Shown here piece after piece: positions 9,092 to 19,929 of a stretch of 64,000 nt of DNA. The notes below the pieces were generated by a model. It was not told the origin of the DNA, did no database searches, and saw nothing but the letters and a program-made list of their open reading frames with translations. Location of the stretch: NCBI GenBank assembly GCA_030068145.1, contig JAPJBO010000059.1:181001-245000 (forward strand). Direction: 5' to 3'. Made by a program: the position numbers and the translations under genes. The stretch comes from Diplonema papillatum (Eukaryota > Euglenozoa > Diplonemea > Diplonemida > Diplonemidae). The first letter of the stretch is position 1. Every line of letters begins with the position of its first letter.

Positions 9092-12000
9092 CCGGTATTC
9101 CCCGAAGTTGGGGTCGAAGAGCGCCATCCCGTGGTGGCTGCCCTCGGTCCAGACGTTGCGCTTCGGCTCAGGCTCGTCGGGGGGCAGCGGAGGCGAGTAG
9201 AGCAAGGGCAGCGCGTTGGCGAGTTGGACGTGGGTGCTGCCGCGGATGGTGGTGGAGGGGTGGCTGCGGGCGGGCGGCGGTGGGGGAGCGGCGGATGGGG
9301 GTGCGGGGGAGCACGGCGCGGACGACGGGCTGGAGGGGGAGGCGGGCTCGGCCGCGGGCGCGGCGGAGAAGAGAAAAGAAGGGTCGGCGGTGAAGTCGGG
9401 TACCCGGACCTCCATGGCCATGCCGACTTCGACGACGAACGGCTGCTCGTGCGGCCGGCGCGACGTGTTCCGGTACTGGATCTGCGCCAGCGCCGCCTCG
9501 ATTTCCGCGAGGGCGAGCGGCGGCGTCCTGTCTTCCCCCGGCAGCACGACACGCACCGTGTCCGTTCCCTCCTCGTCCCCTCCCTCGTCCCCTCCCTCGC
9601 CCGCCGCCCCTTCCGCCAGAACCAGCCGCAAGTGTCCCGGGCTGCCGCGCCGGGCCGGCGGCGGGTCGTCGAACGTGTTGGGCAAATCCAGACACGGTGC
9701 GCCCACCGACTTCCTCTGCAAAACCAGGTCGCAGCCTTCCTTCCACCCGTGGGCCCTCGGCGCGGCCTGGAGGGGCGTCGCCGCCTCCGGTCCGCGAGGC
9801 GACCGCGAGCCATCCCCTCCACCCTCGCCGGGGGCGGCGAGGAGGAAGGAAGCGCCGCTGTTGGTCGGTTGATCGCTGGAGGAGGACGAGGCGTTGCGGG
9901 AGGGCCGGAAGGCCAGCGCGGGGTCGCTGGGTTTGGGCGACCGCAGCGCGGACTTCGAGGCCGGGAGGCCCGGGGTGGGCGGGTTGTCGTCAGGTGGCTT
10001 GGGGTGGGTTGCAGGCGACGACGGGTCTCCGAAGCTGAAGCTCGGCTTCCGCGGGTTCTCCGTCCGCCAGCTCACAGACGACTTCAGGCACGGCGTGTCC
10101 GCGCCCCGCTCGGCCGGGCTGCTGCCGCCCGGCAGTCCAAGCGTGTCCTTCGCGAAGGACGACGCGAACGACGCCTTCCGCGCCGGGCCGCCGCCGCGGG
10201 GCGAGTTGAGCCGCGAGGGAGAGCTCAGCGACGGCGTGCGCGGCAGCTTGTCTTCGCCGCGGGCTGCGGAGCCGGCGCCCCGCGACCGGAGCGCCGAAGG
10301 CGCGCCGAACGACAAGTGGTTGTCCTTGGCCCCACCGTCGCCTTGCTGCTCGCACGGGTTGCCCTGGGTCGCGTCGGGCTCGTCTTTCCAGTGGGAGGTG
10401 GAGGCGGTGCCGGGCGCCTGGCACCGGCCGCTGTCGCGGAGGGCGGACAAGTCGCGCGCGCTGGTTCGCCGCCCGCCCGCGCTGAACGCCGACTCCGGCT
10501 GCGGCAGGTTGCCGTTGGGCCCGCCGTCGCCTTGCTGCTGCCCGTCCCGGGTCGGGTCGGGCTCGTCTTTCCAACGGGGGGAAACGGCGGTTATGGACGT
10601 CCTGCGCTGGCCGCTGCCCCGCAGGGCGGACAAGTCCCGCGCGCTGGTTCTCCGCCCCCCCACGCCGAGCGCCGACTCCGGCTGCTGCCGGTTGCCCAGC
10701 CCGTCCCGGGTCGGGTCGAACTCGTCTTTCCAACGGGGGGTGACGGCGGTTACGGACGGCCTGCGCCGGCCGCTGTCCCGGAGGTTGGACAGGTCCCGCG
10801 CGCTGGTTCTGCGTCCCCCCATGCTGAACGACGACTTTCTACGGCGCAGGTACGCGGCGCTCTCCGGCTTCCACGTGCACCCCTTCACCAAGAACCGCCC
10901 GCCGGTCTGCCGCGGGTGGCGCAGCTCGTGCTCCTCGTCGCGGCCGTCTGCCGCGTTCTCGTTCATCGCCACCGGGTTGAACCGGAAGGCGAGCTCCCCG
11001 CCCAACGCGCCGGTCTTCCGGGCCAGCGCCTCGGCCGCCCCGACCCACTCCGCCGTCTCCGCGGCGAGGTCCGGCGAGCACTGGTCGGCCGCGATGGCCC
11101 GCTCGATGCGCGCCAGGGTCGCCTGCAGGTCGCGCTTGCCGCCGTCCGTCACCGGCGGCTGCGCCTCGAGCTTTTCCTTGAGCTCGTCGTGCAGCGCCAG
11201 CTGCTCGCCCCGGCGCGCCCGCTTCGCGGCGACCAGCTCGAGCCGGGTCTGCTGCAGCTCCTCGTACGTCGGCCCCCAGTCGGGCTCGAGGAACACGCGG
11301 ACCCGCACGTTCGGCTGAAACGACATCCAGTACCCGTCTTGATACAGTGTGTACACCGCATCACGCAGCGGGTCCTGGATGTCGTCCTGGGACGCCTTCT
11401 GGGGGTAGACGGGGGTGAGGGTGGTCGACGGGGTGGCCTGGGAGTGTGCGAGGAGGAGCTTCGTGTGGCGGGTGAGGGAAACGCCGGCGGAGAGCAGCCG
11501 CGCGTACTGCGACAGGGCGGTTTGCACGAGGTCGAGGACGAGGTGGGTCTCCTCGTATAGGAGGGCGCGGGCGGCGCCCTCCGCCTCGCAGAACTCGGCG
11601 CGCTCGTTCTCGAGGGCGACGGCCCTCTGGTACTCGACGAGCCGCCTCTGGCCGTCGATGAACCGCAAGGTCTCGCGGGCGTCGGCGGCGATCGTGGAGC
11701 GCTGCTCCGTCTCGAGCTGTTCCAGCAGCCCGCGCTCCTTGTCCCGGCCGTGGATCCACGTGAGCCGGCCGGTGTGCATCTCCTGCAGCTGGGTGATCTC
11801 CTTGTAGAAGCAGTCGAAGACCTCGATCTGCAAGGCCTCGGTGCACGCTTCGACGAGGAAGTCCCGCTCCGTCCGCTCCTTGTCTGACCGCGACTTCGCG
11901 CGGCCGCGCGCCGCGGCCCAGCTCCGCTGGTACACTTTCTTCAGCGCGAGCCGGCCCGCCGCCTCCTCGGCCTCTCCGCACGCCCGCAGCCCCTGTTCGA

Positions 12001-14393
12001 GGGCGACGAGCGCCGCCGCGGTTGACGCCACCCAGGCGGCGTACAACCGCGCCTCCGATGCCGTCGCCGCGGAGAGCAGGGCGCCCGACTGGAGGGCGAA
12101 CTGCCGCTTTTTTTCGGCGGCGCGCCGCCTGTGGGCGGCCGCGGCCCGCTGCCGGGCCTCGCCACGCACCAGGCGAATGTGCAGCCTGCGCTCCGCGGCG
12201 GCCAGACCCGCCCGGTGGGTCGCCTCGTCGGCCACCAGCCGCACACGCTCCGCGGCGCGGGCGTCGCGCCAGGCCGAGTACTCCTCCAGCAGCCGCCGCC
12301 GCCGGGCGCGCGCCTCCCGCTCGCCGGCCCGCCGCTGGTTCGCCTCCAGCTGCGCGTCAACCTCCGCCCGGCACGCGCGCTGGCCCCGCCCGCGCCCGTA
12401 GTACCACCGCGGGAGCGCCACGAAGGTGATGCCCCGGTTCCCCGTAAGCACGCCCATGAGGATCCGGTGGTCCCGGGCGCAGTCGATCCGCGTGTTCGAC
12501 AGGTCCACCTCGCGGATACCCGCCGTCGCCTTGAGCACGTGGCTGGCCGAGCACCACGGCTCGTCGTCGAAGCAGTGCTTTTTCCGCCAATTTTCGGTCG
12601 CCCGCCCGGCGAGACTCCCCCCCGCGGCGTCACCCCCGTGCGGCGGCAGGCGGACCCCCGAAGGTTCGGGCGGCGCGGCGCCCCGGTCGCCCGGGGTGTC
12701 GGGGTTGTTGGTGCTGGTTTTGAGGAACAACGGAAGGCGAGAAACCGTTTTGCTGGGGGTGGTTTGTGCCGCCTCGGTTCCAGTGCACTCGTTCGGTTCG
12801 GGGAGGCCGGATTTCCTGGCCACGATCAGCGGCATCGCCAGCGTCGGCTGCGGCGCGGGAGCGAGCGGGGCCTCCCAGGTGACGGGCGGCGCGGCGGGGC
12901 TCGCCTCCGCGGCGGCCGGCGGGTGGTGCTGCAGCGAGGGGAGGCCCGGGGCCTCCCCTTGCCTGCTCTTCCCGTTGACGGCTCGCTCTTCTTCTTCTTC
13001 TTCTTCGTCTTCGGTTTCTTCTTGGCTGTCGGACGGCACGTCCGCGTAGCCTGCACCTTGCCCAGGGTTCGGCTGCCTTTCCGGCAGAGACACGGGCGCC
13101 GGCGCGTTGTCGGTCTGGATACGGCGTTTCCTGCTCTTTCTGACGGCATGCTCTTTTCCTTCTCCTTCGTCGTCTTCTTCGTCTTCTTGGCTGCCGGACA
13201 GCACGTCCGCGCAGCCTGCGCCTTGCCCAGGGTTCGGCTGCCATTCTGGCAGACGCACGGGCGCTGACACGTCGTCGTCCTGGATGTGGGCTTTCCTGTT
13301 CTTTCTAGCGCTGTGCACTTCGTTGTCTGCGGCTTCTTCTTCTTCTTCGTCTTGGCTGTCGGACTGCGCGTCCTTGTAGGCTGCCCCTTGCCCAGGGTTC
13401 GGCTGCTTTTCTGGCAGAGACGCGGGCGCTGACCTGTTGTCGGTCTGGATGCAGCCTTTCCTGTTCTTCCTAGCGCGTTGCTCTTCTTCGTCTGCGTCGT
13501 CTGCTTCTTCGTCTTGGCTGTCGGACCGCGCGTCGGTGTAGCCCGCCCCTTGCCCAGGGTTCAGTTGCTTTTCTGGCAGAGACGCGGGCGCTGGCCTATT
13601 GTCGGTCTGGACGCGGCCTTTCCCGTTCTTTCTAGCACTTTGCTCTGCCACGTCGTCGTCTTGGCTGTCGGACTGCACGGCCTCGCAGCCCGCCCCTTGC
13701 CCAGGGCTCGGCTGCCTTGCCGGCGGGCCCACGGTGGGCTGGATGCGGCTGTTCCGGTACTGTCGGGCGGCCTGCCCTTCGTCCTCGTCCTGGCGGTCGG
13801 AAGCCACGTCCGCGCGGCCGGTTTCGCCTGCGCCTTGTGCAGGGGTCGAAGGCCGACCCCCCCGGGCCGCCGGTGCGCCGGTTTTCACGCCGGTTGCGGG
13901 CAGGCGGGTGCCGCGGGCTTCGCCGCCGTCGCCGCGACGCACGCCGCTGCAGGGCAGGGCCAGCTGCGGGGAGGCGCCTTGCGGGCAGCCGGCATGGCCG
14001 GCGTCGGGTTCTCTTTGCCGCTCGTCGGTGCCCCCGCCGCCCTCAGCCGGTAAATTCGTTGCATTGGTGTGATTGTCCGGCCTTCGACTACCCTCAGCCA
14101 TTCCCTGGGTGCCCGTCCAGGTGCGGCCGTGCTGCTTGGGTTCAAAACCCTCGGCGCCCTCGCCCTCATCCTCCTCCTCCTCCTCCCGGCACCGCAACGT
14201 GAACCGGTCGGCGATCGCCTCGTTTCGCTCCCTGGTGCGGGCGAGGGCACGGATGGCCTGCCGGTTGGCCCTTTCCTCGAGCCGCGGGCCGCGCGCTGCG
14301 CGGCCGCTGGGGATCCCGTCGCGCTTCAACTTCTCGATCGCGCCGCTGACTCGGTGCAGCTCTATCCGGTACCTCTGGCGCGCCCGAACGTAC
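9092..14393 (-). CDS. Exon 1 (in window) of cadherin-like repeat gene: giant disordered/coiled-coil exon
   Basis: 5302 bp, 1767 codons, uninterrupted. Acceptor aaccactcag/GTACGTTCG; donor TACCGG/GTATCT, phase 0. No start is assigned; upstream exons must lie beyond 14.4 kb. Approximate exon residues: 180-465, six acidic/basic repeats of about 45-50 residues (ARKNRKG, PNPGQGAGY, SDSQDEE); 620-663, a single leucine-rich-repeat-like segment (GIREVDLSNTRIDC); 665-1100, Arg/Ala/Glu-rich helical, probably coiled coil; 1190-1320, three repeats with GGRRTSARDLS and TAVxPRWKDEPDPTRDG, where RRTS suits a basophilic kinase; 1568-1660, a cadherin-like repeat end (PLALAEIEAALAQIQYRNTS). Very GC-rich. A cytoskeletal or surface scaffold is possible, but function is not established. 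Confidence 0.88.
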
Positions 14394-14405
14394 CTGAGTG
14401 GTTGG

Positions 14406-14689
14406 GGGGCGCAAGATTTAGACTCGCATGCTCTAGAGTGAAAGATTTGACACACACACAATATTTGGTTACGGGCGCAAGATTTAGACTTGAATGCTTT
14501 AGAGGCGCAAGATTTAGACTTGAGTGCTTCAGAGTGAAAGATTTGACACACAAAAGATTTGGTTACGGGCACAAGATATAGACTTGAATGCTTTAGAGGC
14601 GCAAGATTTAGACTTGAGTGGAGTGCTTTAGAGTGAAAGATTTGACACACACACAAGATTTGGTTACGGGCGCAAGATTTAGACTTGCA
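14406..14689. repeat. Intronic minisatellite beside exon 1 acceptor
   Basis: Three to four irregular copies of gcgcaagatttagacttgaa, tgctttagagtgaaag and atttgacacacacacaagat. It begins about 12 bp from the exon 1 acceptor. The same words resume after the TIR element at 18680 (tttagagtgaaatattt), so the element landed inside this array. Confidence 0.8.
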
Positions 14690-14731
14690 TGAGCCAATTC
14701 ACCTACCCCCCCTGAAAGCGACTTGAGCTCG

Positions 14732-14800
14732 ATTACACTCGATTACGCGTCGATTACACTCGATTACACTCGATTACGATCGATTACAATCGATCAGCTT
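14732..14800. repeat. TTACACTCGA short tandem array
   Basis: Near-tandem copies of cgattacact and cgattacg inside the left end of the TIR element. The same words recur at 16389-16487 and 18630-18645. Confidence 0.8.
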
Positions 14801-14829
14801 TTGGTGAATTGGGGGGGTACTGTAACAAT

Positions 14830-16380
14830 TGATTAAACACACAGCGCTCAGCCAATCCTGATTAGCCGATGCAACGTGTCTATTATCGAGCCTTCTTCTG
14901 GGGCTAAAGATGCTGATGGCACGATCATCGAATATCGAACAAAAAGAAGCATATTCGTCTGAAAAAAGGATGTATCCAGGCAGTGCAGCAGGGGACGAGG
15001 AAGTTCGGACTGACTTGTGGAAGCAGGTTGTCGAGTGCATAGGGGCTCGGGTACCCGTTTTCCCGTATTAGCAACCTTTGCAATTTAGCGCAGCTAATAC
15101 TCGAGCCTTTTGGCATTCCCTGCGGGGCAGTTCCAGGCGATAGGGCAAGCGCTTGGCAGACACCCTGTCCTCGAAGATGTCAAGTTTCTGTTTGTGGGTT
15201 CGATCTCCCTGGCGACAACAAGGCGGTTGAAAACGGAGGCTAATCTCACCTTTAGGCACTGCAATGTCACGCATGCCATTGTCAGACGCCCTCGTGGGAT
15301 TGACAAGGGGGTTCAGTGGACACTCATCTGTTGGCTCCTCGTTACTGCCCACGTAGGTTCCGGGAGGTCTGCTTGGCTGCACGCGGCTTGTGGTGTTGCT
15401 TCGTTCTTGAACTTTTTCTTCGGCTTCATGCGGTTCATCGTCCCGGCCTGCCCCTGGTACACGACTCGTCTCGTCTCCGTAGCTCGTCTATCCTGCTTCA
15501 CTTCGTGCTTCCATCGAGCCTACTTGCGCTGTCACATTCCGATGGGTAGTGCGTCTGCGGGAGGAACCTGCCGTTATTGTGGCTGTCCCTGCGGCCTTCA
15601 TCGCTGTCTGCTCTCGTGCGGCCACTGTGGGGCATGATTCCGCCTCGGATCCTCGGTTGTGCTCCTTAGCTGGATCGCTAGCTCGATAAGAAGAGCTGGT
15701 GTGTGGGCACAAGCGAATGTGGTTGCGGTTGCGGGCCGGCCGGCGTGACTGCGAGCAGACAGCGTGGGCCCAATCGCGCCATTCACGCGGTACTCCAAAG
15801 GCCTAATCGGGCCGGGCCGGCACATACAGATTGCGACCGGGGCCAGCGTCGCACCTCGGTCTCGTCCCTTACAGCCGGAGCACGTGGCTCTCCCCAAGCC
15901 TCTGGGAAGGTGGCGGAGCTGGGAAGACGCGAGAGAAAACCAAAGTAGCGGCGGCCGACCTCTGTCTGCAAGCACGTCTCTGGCAGGGCAGTCGGCACCA
16001 AACGGAGCACAGTACCTCTTCCAAAGCAGTCGGCTGAAGCGGAGCACAGTCAATGGGCATTCAGAGAGTGCAAAGCATATCTCTTGCAGGGCAGTGGGCA
16101 GCGGGCTTTGAGGGAAAGGTCAGCGCGGTAGCGATGACCAGGAGAACACATACAGATGGGTGGGGAGAGGCCCTGGGACTAAGGCGTGACTACCCCCGTC
16201 CCTGTCCCTCCCAGGGCGCCACCCCGAATCTAGCCTGGCTCCACCACGGTGAAGGCCCACACCTGCGGTTTCCGTCCCTCGTATGCTTGTGATTGGCACT
16301 TCTTGGGCCAGACAGTGGTCAACATGGTCGCTCATGGGCCAGCCAGGGGTCCACCAGTGGTCGAACCCAAAATACTAGTG
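14830..16380. other. Interior of TIR element, no recognised gene
   Basis: Open frames of 70-175 codons occur on both strands here (for example 15110-15637 plus, 15598-16053 minus). None shows a known motif, consistent splice sites or sustained composition bias. I cannot assign any function. Confidence 0.5.
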
Positions 16381-16388
16381 TCAATTTC

Positions 16389-16487
16389 GATCACACTCTA
16401 CAACGCTCGACTACACTCTACTACACTCTACTACACTCGATTACACTCGATTACACTCTACTACACTCGATTACACTATATTACACT
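16389..16487. repeat. TTACACTCTA/CGA array, LINE target
   Basis: About nine near-tandem copies of tacactcta and tacactcga. Its last 10 bp, ATATTACACT at 16478-16487, are repeated after the LINE at 18627-18636 and form the LINE target-site duplication. Confidence 0.85.
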
Positions 16488-18626
16488 GCGCAGAAGTGTG
16501 CCGAAGGAGGCCGGCGTGGAGGGCCCGCGTCGCAACAGTTCGAAAGGCGTATGGCAGCAGAATCCGCGCATGGGGACCGATCGGTATTGCGGCCGAGCAT
16601 GCGAAAAAGCTCGGTATGCGATGGACGGAAGATTTCGACAACGCCGAGGACGAGGCAGGGAACGTGCTGGGGCTGGTGCGACAAAGCAGGGGGGAGCGAG
16701 GGCACACGCTGAGAAGGGTGATTCGCGGCTGGCGGCTAGCGGGGCTTGAGAAGAGGCGGGTAGACTTCGGAGGGGTGCGGGCGGGTGTAGACTACGTCGC
16801 GACGAATGCCTACGGGCTGAAGGCGTCGACAACGCTGACGGCTGCACGGGACGTTGCCGAGGTCGTGGCCGGGTCGGTGATGACGGAGTCACATGCTGCC
16901 AAGCTGTGGGGAGGTGACGGGCTGTGCAGACGCTGTGTCGAGCCGACGGAGGAAACCCTGGGCCACATTTGGTGGCAATGCCGGGCGTACGAACGGATCC
17001 GAGCGCAACACCAGTATGCCGAAATTGTTGGCGCGGATCGCTCGACTTGGCCCCCGTGCCTGCAAGAACACGGGATTCTGCCGAAGGGAAGTCGAGTCAG
17101 CATCGAAGTGCTGCACACGTTCATGGCGGAGGTCATGCACGAGAGACGACGGCTGGAGAGGGAAGGAAGAGACCGGGCGGTCGGCCACCCCTGGAGACAA
17201 CTGCACCCCGACGACTGCCCCCCGCGCCGACTGAATTTCGAAGCGATCGCTGGACCGGGGACCTTCGCGGCGGTCGGAGGAGAGAGGTGGTTCCGGGCGC
17301 TGCAACATTGGCTGGATGGGATGTGCTGGTCGGTAGCGGGTGACGTTTCGACAGCGGAGCTCGCCATCGACTTTGAAGTGTACACCGGGCTCGATCTGCC
17401 GGGCAGTGTCGTAGCAACGACGGACGGGACACCGTTGAGCATGCGCGCGAGGGTACTCGCGAGGCTTTTGAAAACCGTCGGGGATGCGCTGGAGCGAAAC
17501 GGCGACGAACCGCCTCTGCCGGGAAGGAAACTGGGGACGATAGGGTCGCTGAGAACGGTGGGAGCCCCGCCGTGCCTCACGGGGTACGAGATGAGGCCAA
17601 TCTTCCGTGGTGGTACGGAGACGATGGAAGTGCTCGAGACGCAGCTGACGACGGCTCGGCACGAATTCAACGGCGAGGCGTGGGGGATGGATCTTTTCCC
17701 GACGTACGGAGGTGGAAGGGCGGAGCGTGCGGCGAGATGGGCGGTGTTCAACGACGCTACGGAGAAGAAGAAAGGCAAGAAGTCGGCAGTCGTCGGAGGG
17801 GATCCGTGGTACGTGCCGGAAGGGGTTCCCCAACACGAAAAGTGGGGTGAGCGGGTGTGCCACGAGCACCAAAAGGTGAAGTGCGACGTCTGCAAGCGCC
17901 GGGGCAAGTCGGTGGCGTGGTGCTGTAAGGCCCACCACAAGGAAGACGACGGCCTTGCGGTGAAGTTCTGCGCGCAGCACCGCCTGACGCAATGCGCGAC
18001 GTGCAAGACGATCGCAGAGTGCTGCCGCAACGGACACCACCGGTGCCTTGATCATGGCATGCCGACGTGTGCGCACTGCAGCCGGCTCGCGGATTTGCGG
18101 AGTCGAAGGCCCAAACTGTGCTGTCGGAAGGGGCACCACCGGGCGACCGTGGCGAGAGGAGAAGAAGCAGCATCGAAGAAGAGGAAGGCGGAGCTGGAGG
18201 GCGCCGCGCCAGCGCCGAGACAGGCGAAGCGTGAGAACGTGGTGTTCATTCTGCAGGAAGCAGCAGAAGGCAAGCGAGAGCCCGCAACATCAACACCGAC
18301 GTCAGCAGCGAAGGTCGGGAAGACGGCGCCAACGCCAGCGAAGAAGCGGCGATCAGACTCCGCGGCGGAGCCGGTACCGAAAAGACGCAAAGGACGCGTC
18401 GATGCGCCACGACCATCGCCCAGGCGCCGAGAAAAAGCAGAAGTCGACGCGCAACCGATGAACCTCGACGAGCAATCGAAGAAGAAGCGAAGCACCAAAC
18501 GCGCGCCTGAGCGCGACGATCAAGACGAGCTAAAGAGGCGAAAGCATGACACTTCACGTGCGAAGAGATAACCGCGCAGTCGGCGATGCAGATTATCGCC
18601 ACAGATTCTTTGCATTCTAATCCAAA
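16488..18626 (+). mobile_element. 5'-truncated LINE (non-LTR retrotransposon), copy 1
   Basis: A 2139-bp insertion bounded by the 10-bp duplicate ATATTACACT. Its 3' end ...ttgcattctaatccaaa is shared with a second copy (37500-38244), which ends in ...ttgcattctaacccaaa before its own 10-bp duplicate. There is no poly(A) tail. The 5' end starts inside the ORF, so the reverse transcriptase is absent and the copy cannot be autonomous. Confidence 0.88.
16496..18571 (+). CDS. LINE ORF C-terminal part with triple Cys/His module
   Basis: About 691 codons with no genuine start, because the frame is entered at the truncation point. Residues about 142-160 carry CRRCVEPTEETLGHIWWQC, the C-x2-C ... H-x4-C finger typical of the region after the reverse transcriptase in LINE proteins. 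Residues about 445-565 form three modules of the pattern C-x2-H-x4/5-C-x2-C-x(n)-CC-x3-HH: CHEHQKVKCDVC..CCKAHH, CAQHRLTQCATC..CCRNGHH and CLDHGMPTCAHC..CCRKGHH. These presumably bind zinc. The last 120 residues are Lys/Arg-rich and could be nuclear-localising or nucleic-acid-binding. I know no described LINE domain with this spacing. The frame is intact over the retained part. Confidence 0.82.
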   Translation: MCRRRPAWRARVATVRKAYGSRIRAWGPIGIAAEHAKKLGMRWTEDFDNAEDEAGNVLGLVRQSRGERGHTLRRVIRGWRLAGLEKRRVDFGGVRAGVDYVATNAYGLKASTTLTAARDVAEVVAGSVMTESHAAKLWGGDGLCRRCVEPTEETLGHIWWQCRAYERIRAQHQYAEIVGADRSTWPPCLQEHGILPKGSRVSIEVLHTFMAEVMHERRRLEREGRDRAVGHPWRQLHPDDCPPRRLNFEAIAGPGTFAAVGGERWFRALQHWLDGMCWSVAGDVSTAELAIDFEVYTGLDLPGSVVATTDGTPLSMRARVLARLLKTVGDALERNGDEPPLPGRKLGTIGSLRTVGAPPCLTGYEMRPIFRGGTETMEVLETQLTTARHEFNGEAWGMDLFPTYGGGRAERAARWAVFNDATEKKKGKKSAVVGGDPWYVPEGVPQHEKWGERVCHEHQKVKCDVCKRRGKSVAWCCKAHHKEDDGLAVKFCAQHRLTQCATCKTIAECCRNGHHRCLDHGMPTCAHCSRLADLRSRRPKLCCRKGHHRATVARGEEAASKKRKAELEGAAPAPRQAKRENVVFILQEAAEGKREPATSTPTSAAKVGKTAPTPAKKRRSDSAAEPVPKRRKGRVDAPRPSPRRREKAEVDAQPMNLDEQSKKKRSTKRAPERDDQDELKRRKHDTSRAKR

Positions 18627-18673
18627 ATATTACACTCGATTACGCTTGATCAGGGGGTGGGTGAATTGGCTCA

Positions 18674-19925
18674 TTGCATATTTTTAGAGTGAAATATTTA
18701 GTTTAAAAAGTTGGACGAAGACTTGATGCCCGCATCAAACATGCATGAGAGGTAGTGGTCTGTCTACATAATTGAGTGATGCTGCCCCCTCACCCCATGT
18801 TGCTGCACGCATGCCGGCTGGAAACGGCTAAGCCACGGGTCCGAAGAGCGGTCCCAAGCTCACAGGGGAGCAGCTGCCGTCTTCCCCAACTTGTGACCAT
18901 CGTCGAACAATCTCTGTTATGATATCGATAATTCGGTTTGTGTTCAGTGTCGCACTTTTGCAGGGCTGGGAACGAGTAGCCGACAGATAATTCTCCCGAT
19001 TCATCCCGCCATCCCCCGTGACCTCGCAGTTGCCATCTTCTCTCGCTCTCTAAGGCCCCTGCGGGGTTTACCTCATCGCTAATAATGCCACTGCTCCTCT
19101 TTCTACCTTTCTTGGTTCAAAGTCACAAGTGCAAGGTGCCGAAGTAGAATTCCCTGGGTGCCTGTCCAGCAGAGCTTACGCTCCATTTTAGGCCTCAGAG
19201 AAAATACGTGTGGTCCGCATGTGGGCGCTTAAGGTTCGTGGGGGAAACCCCCTTTCCCCCCTAAGTGCGGCGGGCAAAAGAAAATAGCCTCACTACTGGA
19301 CATGGCGACACCTGGCTGTGCGGCCTTGGCGACTTGTGGGCCTAGACTCCCCTGCATGTGGACCAACCTGTGGCAAGCACATGTGACCCATGATCATCGG
19401 TTACTTATTTTACTTTTAAGACGGCCGCGAGAGTCGGCTGAGCCGGGAGCTACCGGAGAAGGTGTGTATGTGCTTAGGTATTACAACCTGGTTCGATTGG
19501 ATAATAAAACCTCGGGGATAAAAGACTGCGTGGTTTTCCCGTTCAAAGAAAAATAAATCAAAATCAACATGTGGTACCTGTGGATCCACACGTGGAAGCA
19601 CACGCGGGGGCGGGGGGAATCCTTTAAAAAATAACGTGTGGAAATCCACACGTTCCACACGTACAGCGGAAGCTGTCCAGGCACGGTCATGTTGCTTGAA
19701 TTCAAAATGGGCCCACACCTGATGTTCAGCAACGCGCCACGTTGGCATTGCGACAGCGGCCCAAGCGTGTCACACTGCTGCGCCTGAGGCTGGACCCGCA
19801 GCCCAGGGAGGCCAATGGAACCCCATCCGCCAGCTTCGTCGAACTGCATGAGAGTTTCAATCACCCCCCGCCATGGCCCATTGCTGCTTGCATGGTTGAT
19901 GCCGGACTGGTTTGCCGTTGCTGTA
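18674..19925. other. Non-coding, no feature recognised
   Basis: Contains an acgaagacttgatgc ... gcatcaa foldback at about 18716-18738, resembling the 46-bp palindrome at 46366-46411. Otherwise I see only short open frames without motifs. Confidence 0.4.
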
Positions 19926-19929
19926 GCTA

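Larger units (their letters stand above)
14690..18673. mobile_element. TIR element with nested LINE
   Basis: Left end TGAGCCAATTCACCTACCCC and right end (reverse complement) TGAGCCAATTCACCCACCCC are inverted repeats of about 20 bp. A TTGCA direct repeat flanks it (14685-14689 and 18674-18678). Both subterminal regions carry TTACACTCGA arrays. No transposase frame was recognised. An inner word tggtgaattggggggg at about 14800 resembles another right end. An alternative is therefore a 129-bp MITE at 14690-14818 plus a separate related insertion. Family unknown; a 5-bp duplication and G/C-rich ends do not settle it. Confidence 0.6.

Noticed and set aside
9047-11560. 837-codon plus-strand open frame
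   Set aside because: Antisense shadow of the GC-rich exon 1. Arg/Gly-rich with no motif, whereas the minus strand has repeats, LRR-like and phase-consistent splice sites.
16810-18139. Antisense frames of about 400 codons over the LINE
   Set aside because: The plus strand has the CCHC finger and Cys/His modules; the antisense has no motif.
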